Part shown: piece after piece, positions 24,418-32,674 of the stretch
Layout: every line of letters begins with the position of its first letter
Numbering within the stretch: the stretch's first letter is position 1
Source: Zetaproteobacteria bacterium CG1_02_53_45
Lineage (GTDB): Bacteria > Pseudomonadota > Zetaproteobacteria > Mariprofundales > Mariprofundaceae
NCBI GenBank assembly: GCA_001871925.1
Contig: MNWZ01000110.1
Location: forward strand, 1-32,674
Length of the DNA: 32,674 bases
Direction: 5' to 3'
The notes under the pieces: generated by a model
What the model was told of the DNA's origin: nothing
Databases searched by the model: none
Seen by the model: the letters and a program-made list of their open reading frames with translations, nothing else
Made by a program: the position numbers and the translations under genes

Positions 24418-24767
24418 TGATCCGTAATATTTTCATCTCCCTGATTTTTTTCTTCGGGCCTGCCCTGTTGATGTTTGTCATTCGCTACTTTTTCCTGCTG
24501 GTCAAAGTGTGGCTGATGATTCGCAGACAGCAGCCGCAAAACGTCATCATCGACATTACACCGCACCCGGCCCACACCAGCCCCGGCAAAATATTTATCA
24601 CCGCGTCGTTGCTGTTCGGCCTGGTCTGTGCCATATGGATCTGGAGTGAAATGACTGACGAATCCACACAGACAGAAATGCAGTATATTCCCGCCCATAC
24701 CGATGCCACAGGCAAGGTCATCCCCGGCCATCATGTACCGATGAAGGATAACGGCACATCCCCTTGA
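24417..24767 (+). CDS. Small membrane protein, unknown
   Basis: A 116-residue protein with two membrane segments (IFISLIFFFGPALLMFVIRYFF at about residues 5-27 and KIFITASLLFGLVCAIWIW at about 59-77), a basic loop between them (MIRRQQPQ), and a hydrophilic tail of about 40 residues (MQYIPAHTDATGKVIPGHHV). It resembles the DUF6111-like short membrane proteins only in layout. No function can be given. It is wedged between DUF1841 and the AddB-like gene with overlaps of one and four bases, so its translation is probably coupled to theirs. Confidence 0.75.
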   Translation: MIRNIFISLIFFFGPALLMFVIRYFFLLVKVWLMIRRQQPQNVIIDITPHPAHTSPGKIFITASLLFGLVCAIWIWSEMTDESTQTEMQYIPAHTDATGKVIPGHHVPMKDNGTSP

Positions 24768-27610
24768 GTGAATTCCCATCACTGGCAACTGAGCATGCTC
24801 TAACGGCGCTGCAAGACAAACATAGCATCCTGCTGACAGCGACTGGCGCACTGGCGGCTGACTGGAAACGCCGCTTCGCTCTTAGCAACCCGTCAGACAT
24901 TTGCCAGACACCCGACATTCTGCACTGGCAGAGCTGGCTGGAAACGCTGCACCAGAAACACTGCGAAACGGTTCCCCTGCTCAATATGCAGGAGTTGCTG
25001 CTCTGGCAGCAGGTCATTGGCAACGATTTACTGACTCACGACACTCATCTGCAAACAAGAAACAGTGCGGAAACAAAAGCCGCTGCACGGGAGCTGGCCA
25101 CTCATGCCCGGCAGGCTTATGCCGTGATGCAGGATTATCGCATCGCCACCGATGCACTGGCCTGGCAAGGTGAGGAAGCTGAAGCACTGGCGCGCTGGAT
25201 TGAGGCGATACATGTCCAATTGCAGCAGCCCGGCTTGCAACAGCGTACATTGCAGGCGCATATCACCGATGAAGTGCTGGCAAAGCTCGCAGTTTCGCCC
25301 GGACATCGACATGAAACACTGTTGCTCGATGGTTTTGAAACGCTCAGCCCCAGCCGAACGCGGCTGCTGAACAAGCTGGCGCAAGCAGGCTGCCGCATTT
25401 TCACGCTAAAACATGATGATTTACCACCTGCCCCCCTCTCACATACAACTCTGTCACATACAGCGCTGTCGCATACAGCTTTGCCATTTACAGATTGGTC
25501 ACAAGCTGAGCCTGCCGTGCAGTTCACCGCCCTGAACGATGGGCGTGAAGAAATTCACTTTCTGGCGCATCGCTGTCAGCAAATTCTGCATCAACAGCCC
25601 GAAGCGTTTATCGGCATTGTGATCGACGACGCTTTTTCAACGGAGACACTGGCCGAAGTGATGAATGAATCATTGATGCCTCAGGCAGGCGCTGCACTGC
25701 GCCCCGATATGCAGGCGATATCGATGCAGGGGCCGCCGTTATCGCGCTGGCCGATGATCAGTCAGGCTCTGCATATTATGGGGCTGAACAGTGGTCAGGC
25801 CGTTGCCTTTGAAGATTTCAGTATGCTGCTGTTCTGCCCGTGGCTAAAAGATTATAGCGGGGAGCGCATAGCCCGCAGTACACTCGATGCCACTTTACGC
25901 CAGCAGCAGCAACATGAGTTGCAGCTTGATCGTCTGCATCAGTTCAATGCGGCACGCAGCGTGCCCGGCTTGCTCATGGTCATCGACAGTATCCGTCAGT
26001 TTTCAACGCTCAAATCAAAGCATTATCCGGTCGATCAGTGGGTGCAGCATATTCAGGCCTTTCTCAACGAGCTCGGGCTTAGCCAATACCTTCTCAACGA
26101 AGATCAGAAACCATGCAATCACGAAATCATGCAGATCAATGCGCTGCGCGATGCGCTGCTGTCGCTGGTGGCTGCCGATAGCATTGAAAGCACGCTGGAC
26201 TGGTCATCCCTCTTTTCGCTGCTGCAATCGGCATGCAGCCGTATTCGCCTGACGCCAACACCATTACATCCGAATGTGGCAGTGATCTCACGCCAGCAAA
26301 GTGCCGGTATCCATTTTGATTATCTGCTGTTGCCGGGCATGCATGAGCAGTCATTTCCGTCAGCCGCCAAAGCGCTGACCTTGCTGCCGCTGTCACTGCA
26401 ACGAAAGCTGGATATTCCGTTCACGCATAGCCACACATGCTATGCCCATGCCCGCTGGTTGTGGCAGCAATGGCTCAGCAGCGGCGCGTTTATCGATCTC
26501 AGCTATGCCAGACAGGTGGAAAATCAGGACGTACTGCCCTCACCTCTGCTCGGAGACATCACACCGACAGCGTGGACTTCTACTGCAATATCCGGAGTAC
26601 TCAGCATGCCGATTGAAACTTTTGATGATGCACCGGATGTGCCACTGCTGGATGAAAACATTCGCGGTGGCACCGGCATTCTGACGGCACAATCGGCCTG
26701 TCCGTTTCGCGCTTTTGCCAGCTACCGGCTGAAACTGAAACCGCTGGAGCAACCGGAACCCGGCATCGATGCCAGAATCAAGGGCGAACTGATCCATGCC
26801 GCGCTTGAACATATCTGGATGCAATTACGCACACAGGCCGCACTGGCGGCGCTTTCTGAAACTGAGCGAAGCACGCTGATTACGCAGGCCGTGCAGCAGG
26901 CATGGTTACGCTGTAAGGCATGGGTACAGCCGCCATCGCGCCAGCTTGAGTCGCAACGCCTGCAAAGCCTGCTGGAGCAGTGGCTGAACATAGAACTGGC
27001 ACGGGCACCGTTTCGCGTTGAAAGCATCGAATCGCTTCACAGCGTGGAACTGCCATTTGATCCACTGCCGTTTGACCCTATCAGCGGTAGCCATGGTGCG
27101 ACTGCCCGCACATTTCCCGTCAGCTATAAAATTGACCGCATCGATCGTGACGAGCAAAATCGGCGTATCCTGATCGATTACAAAAGCGGCCAGAAACAAA
27201 GTTTGAGCCACTGGCTGGGTGAGCGCCCGAAAGAGCCGCAATTGCCGTTTTACGCCACCGCCAGTGCTCTTGCCGATGATGATGCGGTCAGTTTTGCGCA
27301 TGTACAAAGCGGTGAGCAGATGGGATTTAACGGACTGGCGCGTGAAAACGTCGGCATTTCCGGCATAAAAACCTGCGATGGCAAGCGTAATAACCCGGAA
27401 GACTGGCCGTTGGTACTTGAGCAATGGCGACAAAGCCTGCAACAACTGGCCGAAGAATTTGTCACCGGCCATTGCACGGTGACACCACGTGATGCGCAGG
27501 CATGCAACCACTGCGGGCTGGAGGCGGTATGCCGCGTTGGAGAAACGGGCGCACTAAACTTCGCTGCCAGTGATGATGCCAACCGTGACAGCACGGAGAA
27601 TCAGGCATGA
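24764..27610 (+). CDS. AddB-like PD-(D/E)XK nuclease (TIGR03623-type probable DNA repair protein)
   Basis: A 948-residue protein, TTG start overlapping the previous stop (TTGA). It pairs with a UvrD-type helicase in the next gene, like the AddB subunit of double-strand-break repair. The N-terminus (LLTATGALAADWKRRF, residues about 20-36) resembles the degraded helicase-like opening of this family and has no Walker A. The nuclease end has CPFRAF (about 645), a KGELIHAALEHIW block (about 671), ILIDYKSGQ (about 801, the PD-(D/E)XK core), and CNHCGLEAVCR (about 913), the cysteines expected to hold a 4Fe-4S cluster. A small LSHTA repeat lies at residues 225-244. I do not name it addB because it lacks the AddB ATPase site. 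Confidence 0.85.
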   Translation: MSEFPSLATEHALTALQDKHSILLTATGALAADWKRRFALSNPSDICQTPDILHWQSWLETLHQKHCETVPLLNMQELLLWQQVIGNDLLTHDTHLQTRNSAETKAAARELATHARQAYAVMQDYRIATDALAWQGEEAEALARWIEAIHVQLQQPGLQQRTLQAHITDEVLAKLAVSPGHRHETLLLDGFETLSPSRTRLLNKLAQAGCRIFTLKHDDLPPAPLSHTTLSHTALSHTALPFTDWSQAEPAVQFTALNDGREEIHFLAHRCQQILHQQPEAFIGIVIDDAFSTETLAEVMNESLMPQAGAALRPDMQAISMQGPPLSRWPMISQALHIMGLNSGQAVAFEDFSMLLFCPWLKDYSGERIARSTLDATLRQQQQHELQLDRLHQFNAARSVPGLLMVIDSIRQFSTLKSKHYPVDQWVQHIQAFLNELGLSQYLLNEDQKPCNHEIMQINALRDALLSLVAADSIESTLDWSSLFSLLQSACSRIRLTPTPLHPNVAVISRQQSAGIHFDYLLLPGMHEQSFPSAAKALTLLPLSLQRKLDIPFTHSHTCYAHARWLWQQWLSSGAFIDLSYARQVENQDVLPSPLLGDITPTAWTSTAISGVLSMPIETFDDAPDVPLLDENIRGGTGILTAQSACPFRAFASYRLKLKPLEQPEPGIDARIKGELIHAALEHIWMQLRTQAALAALSETERSTLITQAVQQAWLRCKAWVQPPSRQLESQRLQSLLEQWLNIELARAPFRVESIESLHSVELPFDPLPFDPISGSHGATARTFPVSYKIDRIDRDEQNRRILIDYKSGQKQSLSHWLGERPKEPQLPFYATASALADDDAVSFAHVQSGEQMGFNGLARENVGISGIKTCDGKRNNPEDWPLVLEQWRQSLQQLAEEFVTGHCTVTPRDAQACNHCGLEAVCRVGETGALNFAASDDANRDSTENQA
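25436..25495 (+). repeat. 15-bp in-frame tandem repeat in the AddB-like gene
   Basis: Units 25436-25450, 25451-25465, 25466-25480 and a diverged fourth at 25481-25495 encode LSHTT, LSHTA, LSHTA and LPFTD. It sits in a low-complexity linker. Confidence 0.85.
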
Positions 27611-30600
27611 GTGAACACGTCCGCCAGTTGGTCATCGATCCGAGCGCATCGTTTCTGGTGCAGGCACCGGCCGGGTCGGGTAAAACCGAACTGCTGACCC
27701 AGCGGATTTTGAACCTGCTGGCCTGCGTCGATACGCCGGAAGAAATCCTCGCCCTTACCTTCACGCGCAAGGCGGCGGCGGAAATGCGCAACCGCGTACT
27801 GGCCGCGCTCAAACTGGGCCAGCCCGAAGCGGCAGAAAAGCACCGTTTCCTCACCTGGCAGTTGGCGCAAAAGGCACTGGCCCGTGATGCCGCGCAGGGC
27901 TGGAATTTGCAGCAGAACCCGAATCGCCTGCGCATTGTCACCCTCGACAGTCTGAGCAGCGCACTGGCGCGGCAATTACCATTGTTATCCGGGCTGGGAC
28001 GCATGCCGGAAACGCAGGATTATATACAACCGCTGTACCGACAGGCCGCCGAACGTGCCCTGCAACAGGGGCAGCGGCAATATCCCAAAGCCGTGGCCAC
28101 GCTGCTGCTGCATCAGGATCATAATACCGCAGCGGTGATCCGCATGATGGCCGGTATGCTGGAAAATCGTGAACAATGGCTGGCTCCGGTGATTGCGCAT
28201 GCCCGCGATATTCAGGGCTTGCGCCAGCACCTTGAAAGCAATCTTGCCGCCTACATCAGCCACCACTTGCTGCAATGTGATCTGCGCCTGCCGGTGGAGG
28301 TTAAGGCATCGTTGCCGCCGCTGCTGCGCTTTGCCGCTGAACATGGCGGTGACTCACAACTGGCCGAATTATCCGCCTGGCCGGAGGCCGACGTGGCACA
28401 CATGCAGGCATGGCAGGCGATCTGTCGTGCGGTGCTTACAAGCAGTGGCGATATTAGAAAAACCGTCAATAAAAACAATGGATTTCCGGCTGATGCTAAA
28501 GTAGAGAAACAAGCAATTATTGGGCTTCTCGGCATGCTTTCTGACGATCAGAGCTTACTTGAATTGTTACAGGGTATCGGTGAAATGCCGGACTCACCGC
28601 TGTTTGATGAAAGCCAGTGGCAGGTGCTGGAAGCGCTGTTTTATCTGCTGCCAACAGCCGCTTTTTCCCTGCATCAAATCTTCCAGCAATCCGGCAAAAG
28701 TGATTTTACCGAAATCGCCATCCGCGCCATCGATGCCCTGAGCGACGCAGAGGAGCGGCCAACAGATTTGCTGCTCAGGCTGGATTATCGCATTCGTCAT
28801 ATTCTGGTGGATGAGTTTCAGGACACATCCGAATTACAAATTCGGTTGCTGCAATGTCTGACTTCCGGCTGGCAACCGGACGACGCCGATCGCACCCTGT
28901 TCATGGTCGGTGATCCAATGCAGTCCATTTATCGCTTCCGCAAAGCGGAGGTCGGCCTGTTTCTGAAAACCAAGGCCAACCTGAGTGGTTTACCACATGT
29001 GCAAGCGCAGACGCTGGAGCGCAATTTCCGCTCCGATCCGGCCGTTATCGACTGGGTGAATCAGGCTTTCCGCAATATGTTTCCGCGTCACGAAGATATG
29101 CTCGAAGGCGCTATACCCTACAGCCAGGCCAAGGCGATGCGGACTGATGGCGGCAGTGTGCATCTGCATCTGCAAGCCCGGCGCGATGATGAAGCCGAGG
29201 CCAGTGCCGTTATCGCCATGGTACAGCAGGCGCTGCAACAGGGGCACAGCACCGGCATTCTGGCGCGTTCGCGCAAGCATCTGCATCACATCATGGATGC
29301 CCTGCAACAGGCGAATATCCCCTTCCGCGCCATCAAAATTCTGCCGCTGCATGAGCAGCCGGAAATTCGCGCGCTGGTCGCACTGACGCGTGCGCTGCTG
29401 CATCCGCAGGACAGAGTCGCCTGGGCAGGCGTGCTGCGCTCGCCCTGCTGCGGCCTGTCTACGCAGGATTTATTCAGCCTGCCTGGCGACAGCGAAACAT
29501 CGCCCTGGCAGCAGTTGAAACAATCGCAGCAAATGCAACTAACCACCGGCCATGCACAACAGGCACGCATTGCACATGTGGTGCAAGCCCTTGACCCGTG
29601 CATCGGACTGGCCGGAAAAATTGCTGTGCGCACCCTGGTTAAAACGGCATGGCAGCGTCTGGGTATGCCGGGCACGTTGCTGCCAGAGCAGCAAACCAAT
29701 GTCGGCAATGTGCTGGATTTACTGGATCAGCTGGATGGGCAACCCGTCCACGGAGAGATCGATTTCGCTCTGCTCGATGAGCATCTGGCCAAACGTTTCA
29801 CCGAACCGGACAGCTCGCCGCAGGCGAATATGGTTGAATTGCTGACCATGCACGGAGCCAAAGGTCTGGAATGGGATACGGTGATTTTACCCGGCCTCGG
29901 TAAAGATCCGGGCAATTCAGCATCGCCACTATTGGCATTCACCGAAGCCTCAGCGCAAACGCAATCGCTGTTTCTGATGTCACCCAAATCGCAAACCCGC
30001 AGCAACGATACCTTGTACAACTTTATCCGGCGCATCGAAAAAGCCCGCGACACGCACGAAACCCGTCGCCTGCTGTATGTGGCATGCACCCGTGCGCGCA
30101 AAACGCTACACCTGTGCGGGCACCTCAACAAAGCCGAAGAAGCCGCCAGATCATCGCTGCTGCACCTGCTGTTATCGCAGGATGAAACCGCCTTCGGCGC
30201 AACGCTGCACAATATCGAAGCCACCGCCGCATCCGCCACAAACATCCGGCCGCTGACGCGCATGGCCGAGCTGCCCGCCTGCCTTGAAGCAACCACTGCA
30301 CCTGCATCCACAGCATCCGAAATCGAATACATCTGGTCCGGCCCCACCGCTACTGCTGTTGGCCATGCCGTGCATGCTTGTTTGCAGCAAATCGGCGAGC
30401 AAGGCATTGAGCAATGGCAATCAAGCGATAGCGATGCCGCCATCAACCACATGCACCGGTCACTGATGCGTGAGGGCCTTTCCGGCACCCTGCTGGAGCA
30501 AGCCATGCAACGCTGCACCCGTGCCATCAACAACACCCTTAGCAGCAGCCACGGCCAGTGGATTCTTTCCGGCCAGCATCAGCATGCCCGCTGCGAGTGG

Positions 30601-30876
30601 CCATTGAGCAAACGGCAGCATCAGCAGATCAGGCATTTCATTCTCGACCGCAGCTTTATCGATGAACACGGCACCCGCTGGATTATCGATTACAAAGTCA
30701 GCGACCACGAAGGCGGCAATCTCGAAAGCTTCATCGCCAGCGAAGCCGACCGTTACAGCCCGCAAATCCGCGCCTATGGCGCATTGCTGGGTGATCTGGA
30801 GCCAGGAAGAGACATCAAGCAGGCGATCTATTTTCCGCTGATGGATTATTTGTATGTGTATCCGGCATTGGGTTGA
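27607..30876 (+). CDS. AddA-like UvrD helicase with C-terminal nuclease
   Basis: A 1089-residue SF1A helicase-nuclease. ATG overlaps the AddB-like stop by four bases. Motifs in order: Walker A APAGSGKTE (about 19-27), ILALTFTRKAAAEM, ILVDEFQDTSE (about 399), MVGDPMQSIYRFRKAE (about 433), LLTMHGAKGLEWDTVILP (about 745), LLYVACTRARKTL (about 820), and a C-terminal PD-(D/E)XK core in WIIDYKVSDHEGGN (about 1026). With the preceding protein it should unwind and degrade broken ends, then leave 3' single strands for RecA, as AddAB does. Chi-recognition residues cannot be judged. No recBCD homologue lies in the window. Confidence 0.92.
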   Translation: MSEHVRQLVIDPSASFLVQAPAGSGKTELLTQRILNLLACVDTPEEILALTFTRKAAAEMRNRVLAALKLGQPEAAEKHRFLTWQLAQKALARDAAQGWNLQQNPNRLRIVTLDSLSSALARQLPLLSGLGRMPETQDYIQPLYRQAAERALQQGQRQYPKAVATLLLHQDHNTAAVIRMMAGMLENREQWLAPVIAHARDIQGLRQHLESNLAAYISHHLLQCDLRLPVEVKASLPPLLRFAAEHGGDSQLAELSAWPEADVAHMQAWQAICRAVLTSSGDIRKTVNKNNGFPADAKVEKQAIIGLLGMLSDDQSLLELLQGIGEMPDSPLFDESQWQVLEALFYLLPTAAFSLHQIFQQSGKSDFTEIAIRAIDALSDAEERPTDLLLRLDYRIRHILVDEFQDTSELQIRLLQCLTSGWQPDDADRTLFMVGDPMQSIYRFRKAEVGLFLKTKANLSGLPHVQAQTLERNFRSDPAVIDWVNQAFRNMFPRHEDMLEGAIPYSQAKAMRTDGGSVHLHLQARRDDEAEASAVIAMVQQALQQGHSTGILARSRKHLHHIMDALQQANIPFRAIKILPLHEQPEIRALVALTRALLHPQDRVAWAGVLRSPCCGLSTQDLFSLPGDSETSPWQQLKQSQQMQLTTGHAQQARIAHVVQALDPCIGLAGKIAVRTLVKTAWQRLGMPGTLLPEQQTNVGNVLDLLDQLDGQPVHGEIDFALLDEHLAKRFTEPDSSPQANMVELLTMHGAKGLEWDTVILPGLGKDPGNSASPLLAFTEASAQTQSLFLMSPKSQTRSNDTLYNFIRRIEKARDTHETRRLLYVACTRARKTLHLCGHLNKAEEAARSSLLHLLLSQDETAFGATLHNIEATAASATNIRPLTRMAELPACLEATTAPASTASEIEYIWSGPTATAVGHAVHACLQQIGEQGIEQWQSSDSDAAINHMHRSLMREGLSGTLLEQAMQRCTRAINNTLSSSHGQWILSGQHQHARCEWPLSKRQHQQIRHFILDRSFIDEHGTRWIIDYKVSDHEGGNLESFIASEADRYSPQIRAYGALLGDLEPGRDIKQAIYFPLMDYLYVYPALG

Positions 30877-30980
30877 CGTGAAACCGAAACAGGCGCATTT
30901 TCGCAATGTTGTGTTTATTTATAGGCAAAAAAAAGAATGAATTACTTGTATAAGCACTATTAACTACACAAGGAGGAATT

Positions 30981-31450
30981 GTGGAGTCATTTGCAAAATT
31001 AGTATCTGCTTTGTCGTCTTTAGCATGGCCAGCCATAATTGGAATTCTATTGTTTAAGTTTTACCAACCCATAAAAACTCTTATTGAATCGGCACAAGGA
31101 AGAAAATTCAGTATTAAAGTAGCCGGTAATGAATTAACAATGGAAGAAGCTTCGGAGCAACAAAGGCAAATAATTAATGACCTGCAATCCAAATTAGCTG
31201 AAATAGAGAAAAGGCTTGAGTCTGATCAAACGGTCTCGATATGGGGCGTCCCGAAGATAATCGAGCAGGACTTACATTGGTTAAGAAAATTAGAGCGCTA
31301 GGTTCAAAGGTTCCATTTTATATTTTTTGTGGAGGCTGGGCGGCTAGAAACTTAAGGGATGAAGCAATCAATAATGGTGTTACCGAAATCACTTCTTCTG
31401 GCACGACTTTATTAAGTCGACTTCCATTAGAAAATAGCAGCTGCTCTTAA
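30981..31450 (+). pseudogene. Membrane-anchored coiled-coil protein with receiver-like domain, internally deleted
   Basis: Frame 1 (GTG 30981, AGGAGG at 30971-30976, to TAG at 31299-31301) has a membrane segment (LAWPAIIGILLFKFY), a short positive stretch, and a coiled coil (EEASEQQRQIINDLQSKLAEIEKRLES). Frame 2, reading on from about 31241 to TAA 31448-31450, continues as DMGRPEDNRAGLTLVKKIRALGSKVPFYIFCGG and NNGVTEITSSG, which is the second half of a receiver-like domain of the 'VLWVDD ... ISDMGR' kind. The first half with its LWVDD motif is missing at the joint near 31235, where the frame also changes, so an internal deletion of roughly 45 codons is likely. AT-rich, unlike its neighbours, suggesting horizontal arrival. 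Confidence 0.7.
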
Positions 31451-31486
31451 CAGAATCGACAGACCAGACTGAGTTAAATTAATAAA

Positions 31487-32113
31487 ATGAAATCTACCCT
31501 TGAAATAAGCAAATTCCTCCAATTCATCTCCCTCATCCTTGCAGTGTTACTGCTGTATGGATGTAGTAACTCCAAGCTTGAGCCTGTGCATCCCGGCGGG
31601 ACTATTCTGGCTTTTGGCGACAGTTTGACGGCTGGCGTCGGCGTCTCGGCTGAGCATAGCTACCCTTCTGTGCTGGCTGAACTGACAGGGCTGAATGTAA
31701 TCAATGCCGGTATCTCGGGTGAAATCAGCGCAGAGGGTTTGGCGCGCCTGCCGGAGGTGCTTGAGCAAACGCAGCCGGAGCTGCTGATTCTGATTGAAGG
31801 CGCCAATGATATTCTGCGCAACCAGAGCTTTGCCGAAGCCAAACGTAATCTGGCTGCCATGATCACACTGGCAAAAGCGCGTGGTATTCAGGTGGTGCTC
31901 GTGGGCGTGCCGCAAAAGGCGCTGTTTTCTGATTCTGCGCCTTTTTACGCGGAACTGGCCGAGCAATTTGATGTACCCTTCGAGGCTTCGGTGATTGGTG
32001 ATCTGGAGCGGAGCCCTTCGAGCAAATCCGATCAGATACATTTCAATCAAAAAGGTTACCGCAAAATGGCCGAGGCTATCCGCGATCTGTTAGCTGACCA
32101 TGGCGCTATTTGA
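31487..32113 (+). CDS. tesA: TesA-like SGNH esterase/lysophospholipase, lipoprotein
   Basis: A 208-residue arylesterase/thioesterase I relative. Residues 1-26 are a lipoprotein signal (hydrophobic LQFISLILAVLLLYG with cysteine C26), so it is probably anchored to a membrane on the periplasmic side. The SGNH motifs are GDSL (S46 nucleophile), G78 in NAGISGE, N107 in IEGANDIL, and D182-x-x-H185 in SDQIHFN. The family in E. coli (TesA) hydrolyses acyl-CoA, lysophospholipids and some peptides. No strong ribosome site is seen before the ATG. The E. coli enzyme has a normal signal peptide; the lipobox here is a variation. Confidence 0.93.
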   Translation: MKSTLEISKFLQFISLILAVLLLYGCSNSKLEPVHPGGTILAFGDSLTAGVGVSAEHSYPSVLAELTGLNVINAGISGEISAEGLARLPEVLEQTQPELLILIEGANDILRNQSFAEAKRNLAAMITLAKARGIQVVLVGVPQKALFSDSAPFYAELAEQFDVPFEASVIGDLERSPSSKSDQIHFNQKGYRKMAEAIRDLLADHGAI

Positions 32114-32362
32114 AAGTTGACCCCCTACTTCTACCGGAAATGGCGAGAGAGCTTACAGACTCAGGCCGACTGCCGGGTTCTCGCCTTCTACCGCCGGGAG
32201 AAGGCCTGGATGAAGGGATGCTGTGAATCTCTGCGAACCGCTGGCTAAACAATCTTATGCTTGCCCCCCTTTGTTGGGCCAAACCGTTGAATCAAGCTTG
32301 CAAATTCAGCATGAAACCTGCAACTTGTACCACGCTCGCTGCACCCACAAGGAAGAAATCTT
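32114..32362. other. Intergenic region, little structure
   Basis: No gene is supported. One perfect seven-base stem (GCCTTCT 32183-32189 with AGAAGGC 32199-32205) is present without a T tract, so I do not call a terminator. A promoter for the following reading frame may be in it. Confidence 0.4.
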
Positions 32363-32479
32363 ATGAGCTCTGAAAATCGCCGACGCCATCAACGTCACTC
32401 CGTCAACTTCGAAATTATAGTTGCTGTGGAATCCATGCAAAGTGAGATGCTTTATGAGACACGGCAAATTTGCCCTTAG
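32363..32479 (+). pseudogene. PilZ-domain protein, truncated N-terminal fragment
   Basis: ATG at 32363 with AGGAAG at 32350-32355 opens a 38-residue frame (MSSENRRRHQRHSVNFEIIV, then 18 more residues) closing with TAG at 32477-32479. The RRRHQRHSVNFEI opening is the cyclic-di-GMP-binding RxxxR motif at the start of PilZ domains, which normally run on for about 90 more residues with a D/NxSxxG motif. Those are absent, so this is a fragment, perhaps cut by the sequence that carries the next frame. A tiny complete protein is unlikely. Confidence 0.6.
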
Positions 32480-32553
32480 GTTCAACCCTTAGATTCTAAA
32501 GATGTAAACCAGCATGTCTGGACATTCTTTGGGCCCTCACTATCATTCGCTTC

Positions 32554-32674
32554 ATGCATAAGACTCATGAAGGAGAATTTCAGCTTGATCGGATCGCGGT
32601 TCGTCCGGTTCATGTGAATGAAGAAGAGCGATTTCAACGGCTGATGCAGATGCATCATTACCTTGGCTCGTTGC
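32554..32674 (+). CDS. DUF4338 (DruA-type) protein, N-terminal piece, cut by window end
   Basis: From ATG 32554 the frame reads MHKTHEGEFQLDRIAVRPVH then VNEEERFQRLMQMHHYLGSL and runs off the window. The pattern P-x-x-x-x-EE-x-RF-x-x-LM-x-x-HHYLG is the opening of DUF4338, found in the DruA subunit of Druantia defence systems and in proteins next to transposases. No ribosome site precedes the ATG, and an in-frame stop lies upstream at about 32501, so the 5' end may be truncated or a fusion joint. Which of the two kinds this is cannot be told without the rest of the gene. Confidence 0.6.
   Translation, partial: MHKTHEGEFQLDRIAVRPVHVNEEERFQRLMQMHHYLGSL

Noticed and set aside
32183-32205. Perfect 7-bp hairpin as a terminator for tesA
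   Set aside because: No following T run and it is 70 bases past the stop; kept only as a note.
1-32674. CRISPR arrays, rRNA or tRNA genes
   Set aside because: No regularly spaced repeat of 25-40 bases, and no recognisable tRNA or rRNA stretch was found by reading; a covariance search would be needed to exclude a tRNA completely.

Overview
The window looks like a Proteobacterial chromosome: two-gene glycogen/SelO-type housekeeping genes, a TTG/ATG-overlapped repair operon and lipoprotein-type secretion signals. A gamma- or zetaproteobacterium is my best guess, but nothing here fixes the genus. About 13.8 kb of transposable prophage sits at the left, host genes fill the middle, and a patch of gene relics lies at the right edge.

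Positions 1-13760 are the right (structural) arm of a Mu-like prophage with a non-contractile tail, in the style of the Mu-like siphophages. Order: protease/scaffold C-terminus (cut by the window edge), decoration protein, gpT major capsid, small genes, gp36-like and tail-terminator-like connectors, tail tube, a tail chaperone pair joined by a programmed -1 frameshift (slippery A-AAA-AAC), tape measure, two baseplate/hub-type proteins, a fibre-like protein, and a C-type-lectin-fold protein. The 3' end of this last gene has the codon signature of a diversity-generating retroelement (DGR) variable repeat, although no reverse transcriptase or template repeat lies in the window. The prophage ends at about 13760 in a sequence resembling the Mu right end and has split a pyruvate-formate-lyase-activating-enzyme gene, whose 3' part follows.

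Host genes on the minus strand follow: glgC; a zinc/cation efflux gene overlapping selO; a class D beta-lactamase relic (frameshifted and truncated); an AT-rich 417-bp gap with DnaA-box-like sites; and uvrB, with a LexA-like site in front. Between uvrB and the next operon lies a relic of a group II intron whose 34-nt domain V is clearly readable, flanked by an imperfect direct repeat.

From 21722 to 30876 seven plus-strand genes are stitched together by 1-11-nt overlaps: DUF4438, a periplasmic retropepsin-like protease, a nitrilase-superfamily amidase, DUF1841, a small membrane protein, and an AddB-like PD-(D/E)XK nuclease with an AddA-like UvrD helicase-nuclease. The last two would form a double-strand-break processing enzyme. 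Beyond them are an AT-rich pseudogene (membrane segment, coiled coil and the second half of a receiver domain), a TesA-like SGNH lipoprotein esterase, a truncated PilZ domain, and the start of a DUF4338 (DruA-type) reading frame that runs off the window.

The most noteworthy items are the orphan DGR-type target, the signal-peptide-like extension on the phage capsid protein, the frameshift site, the intron relic with flanking repeats, and the receiver-domain relic.
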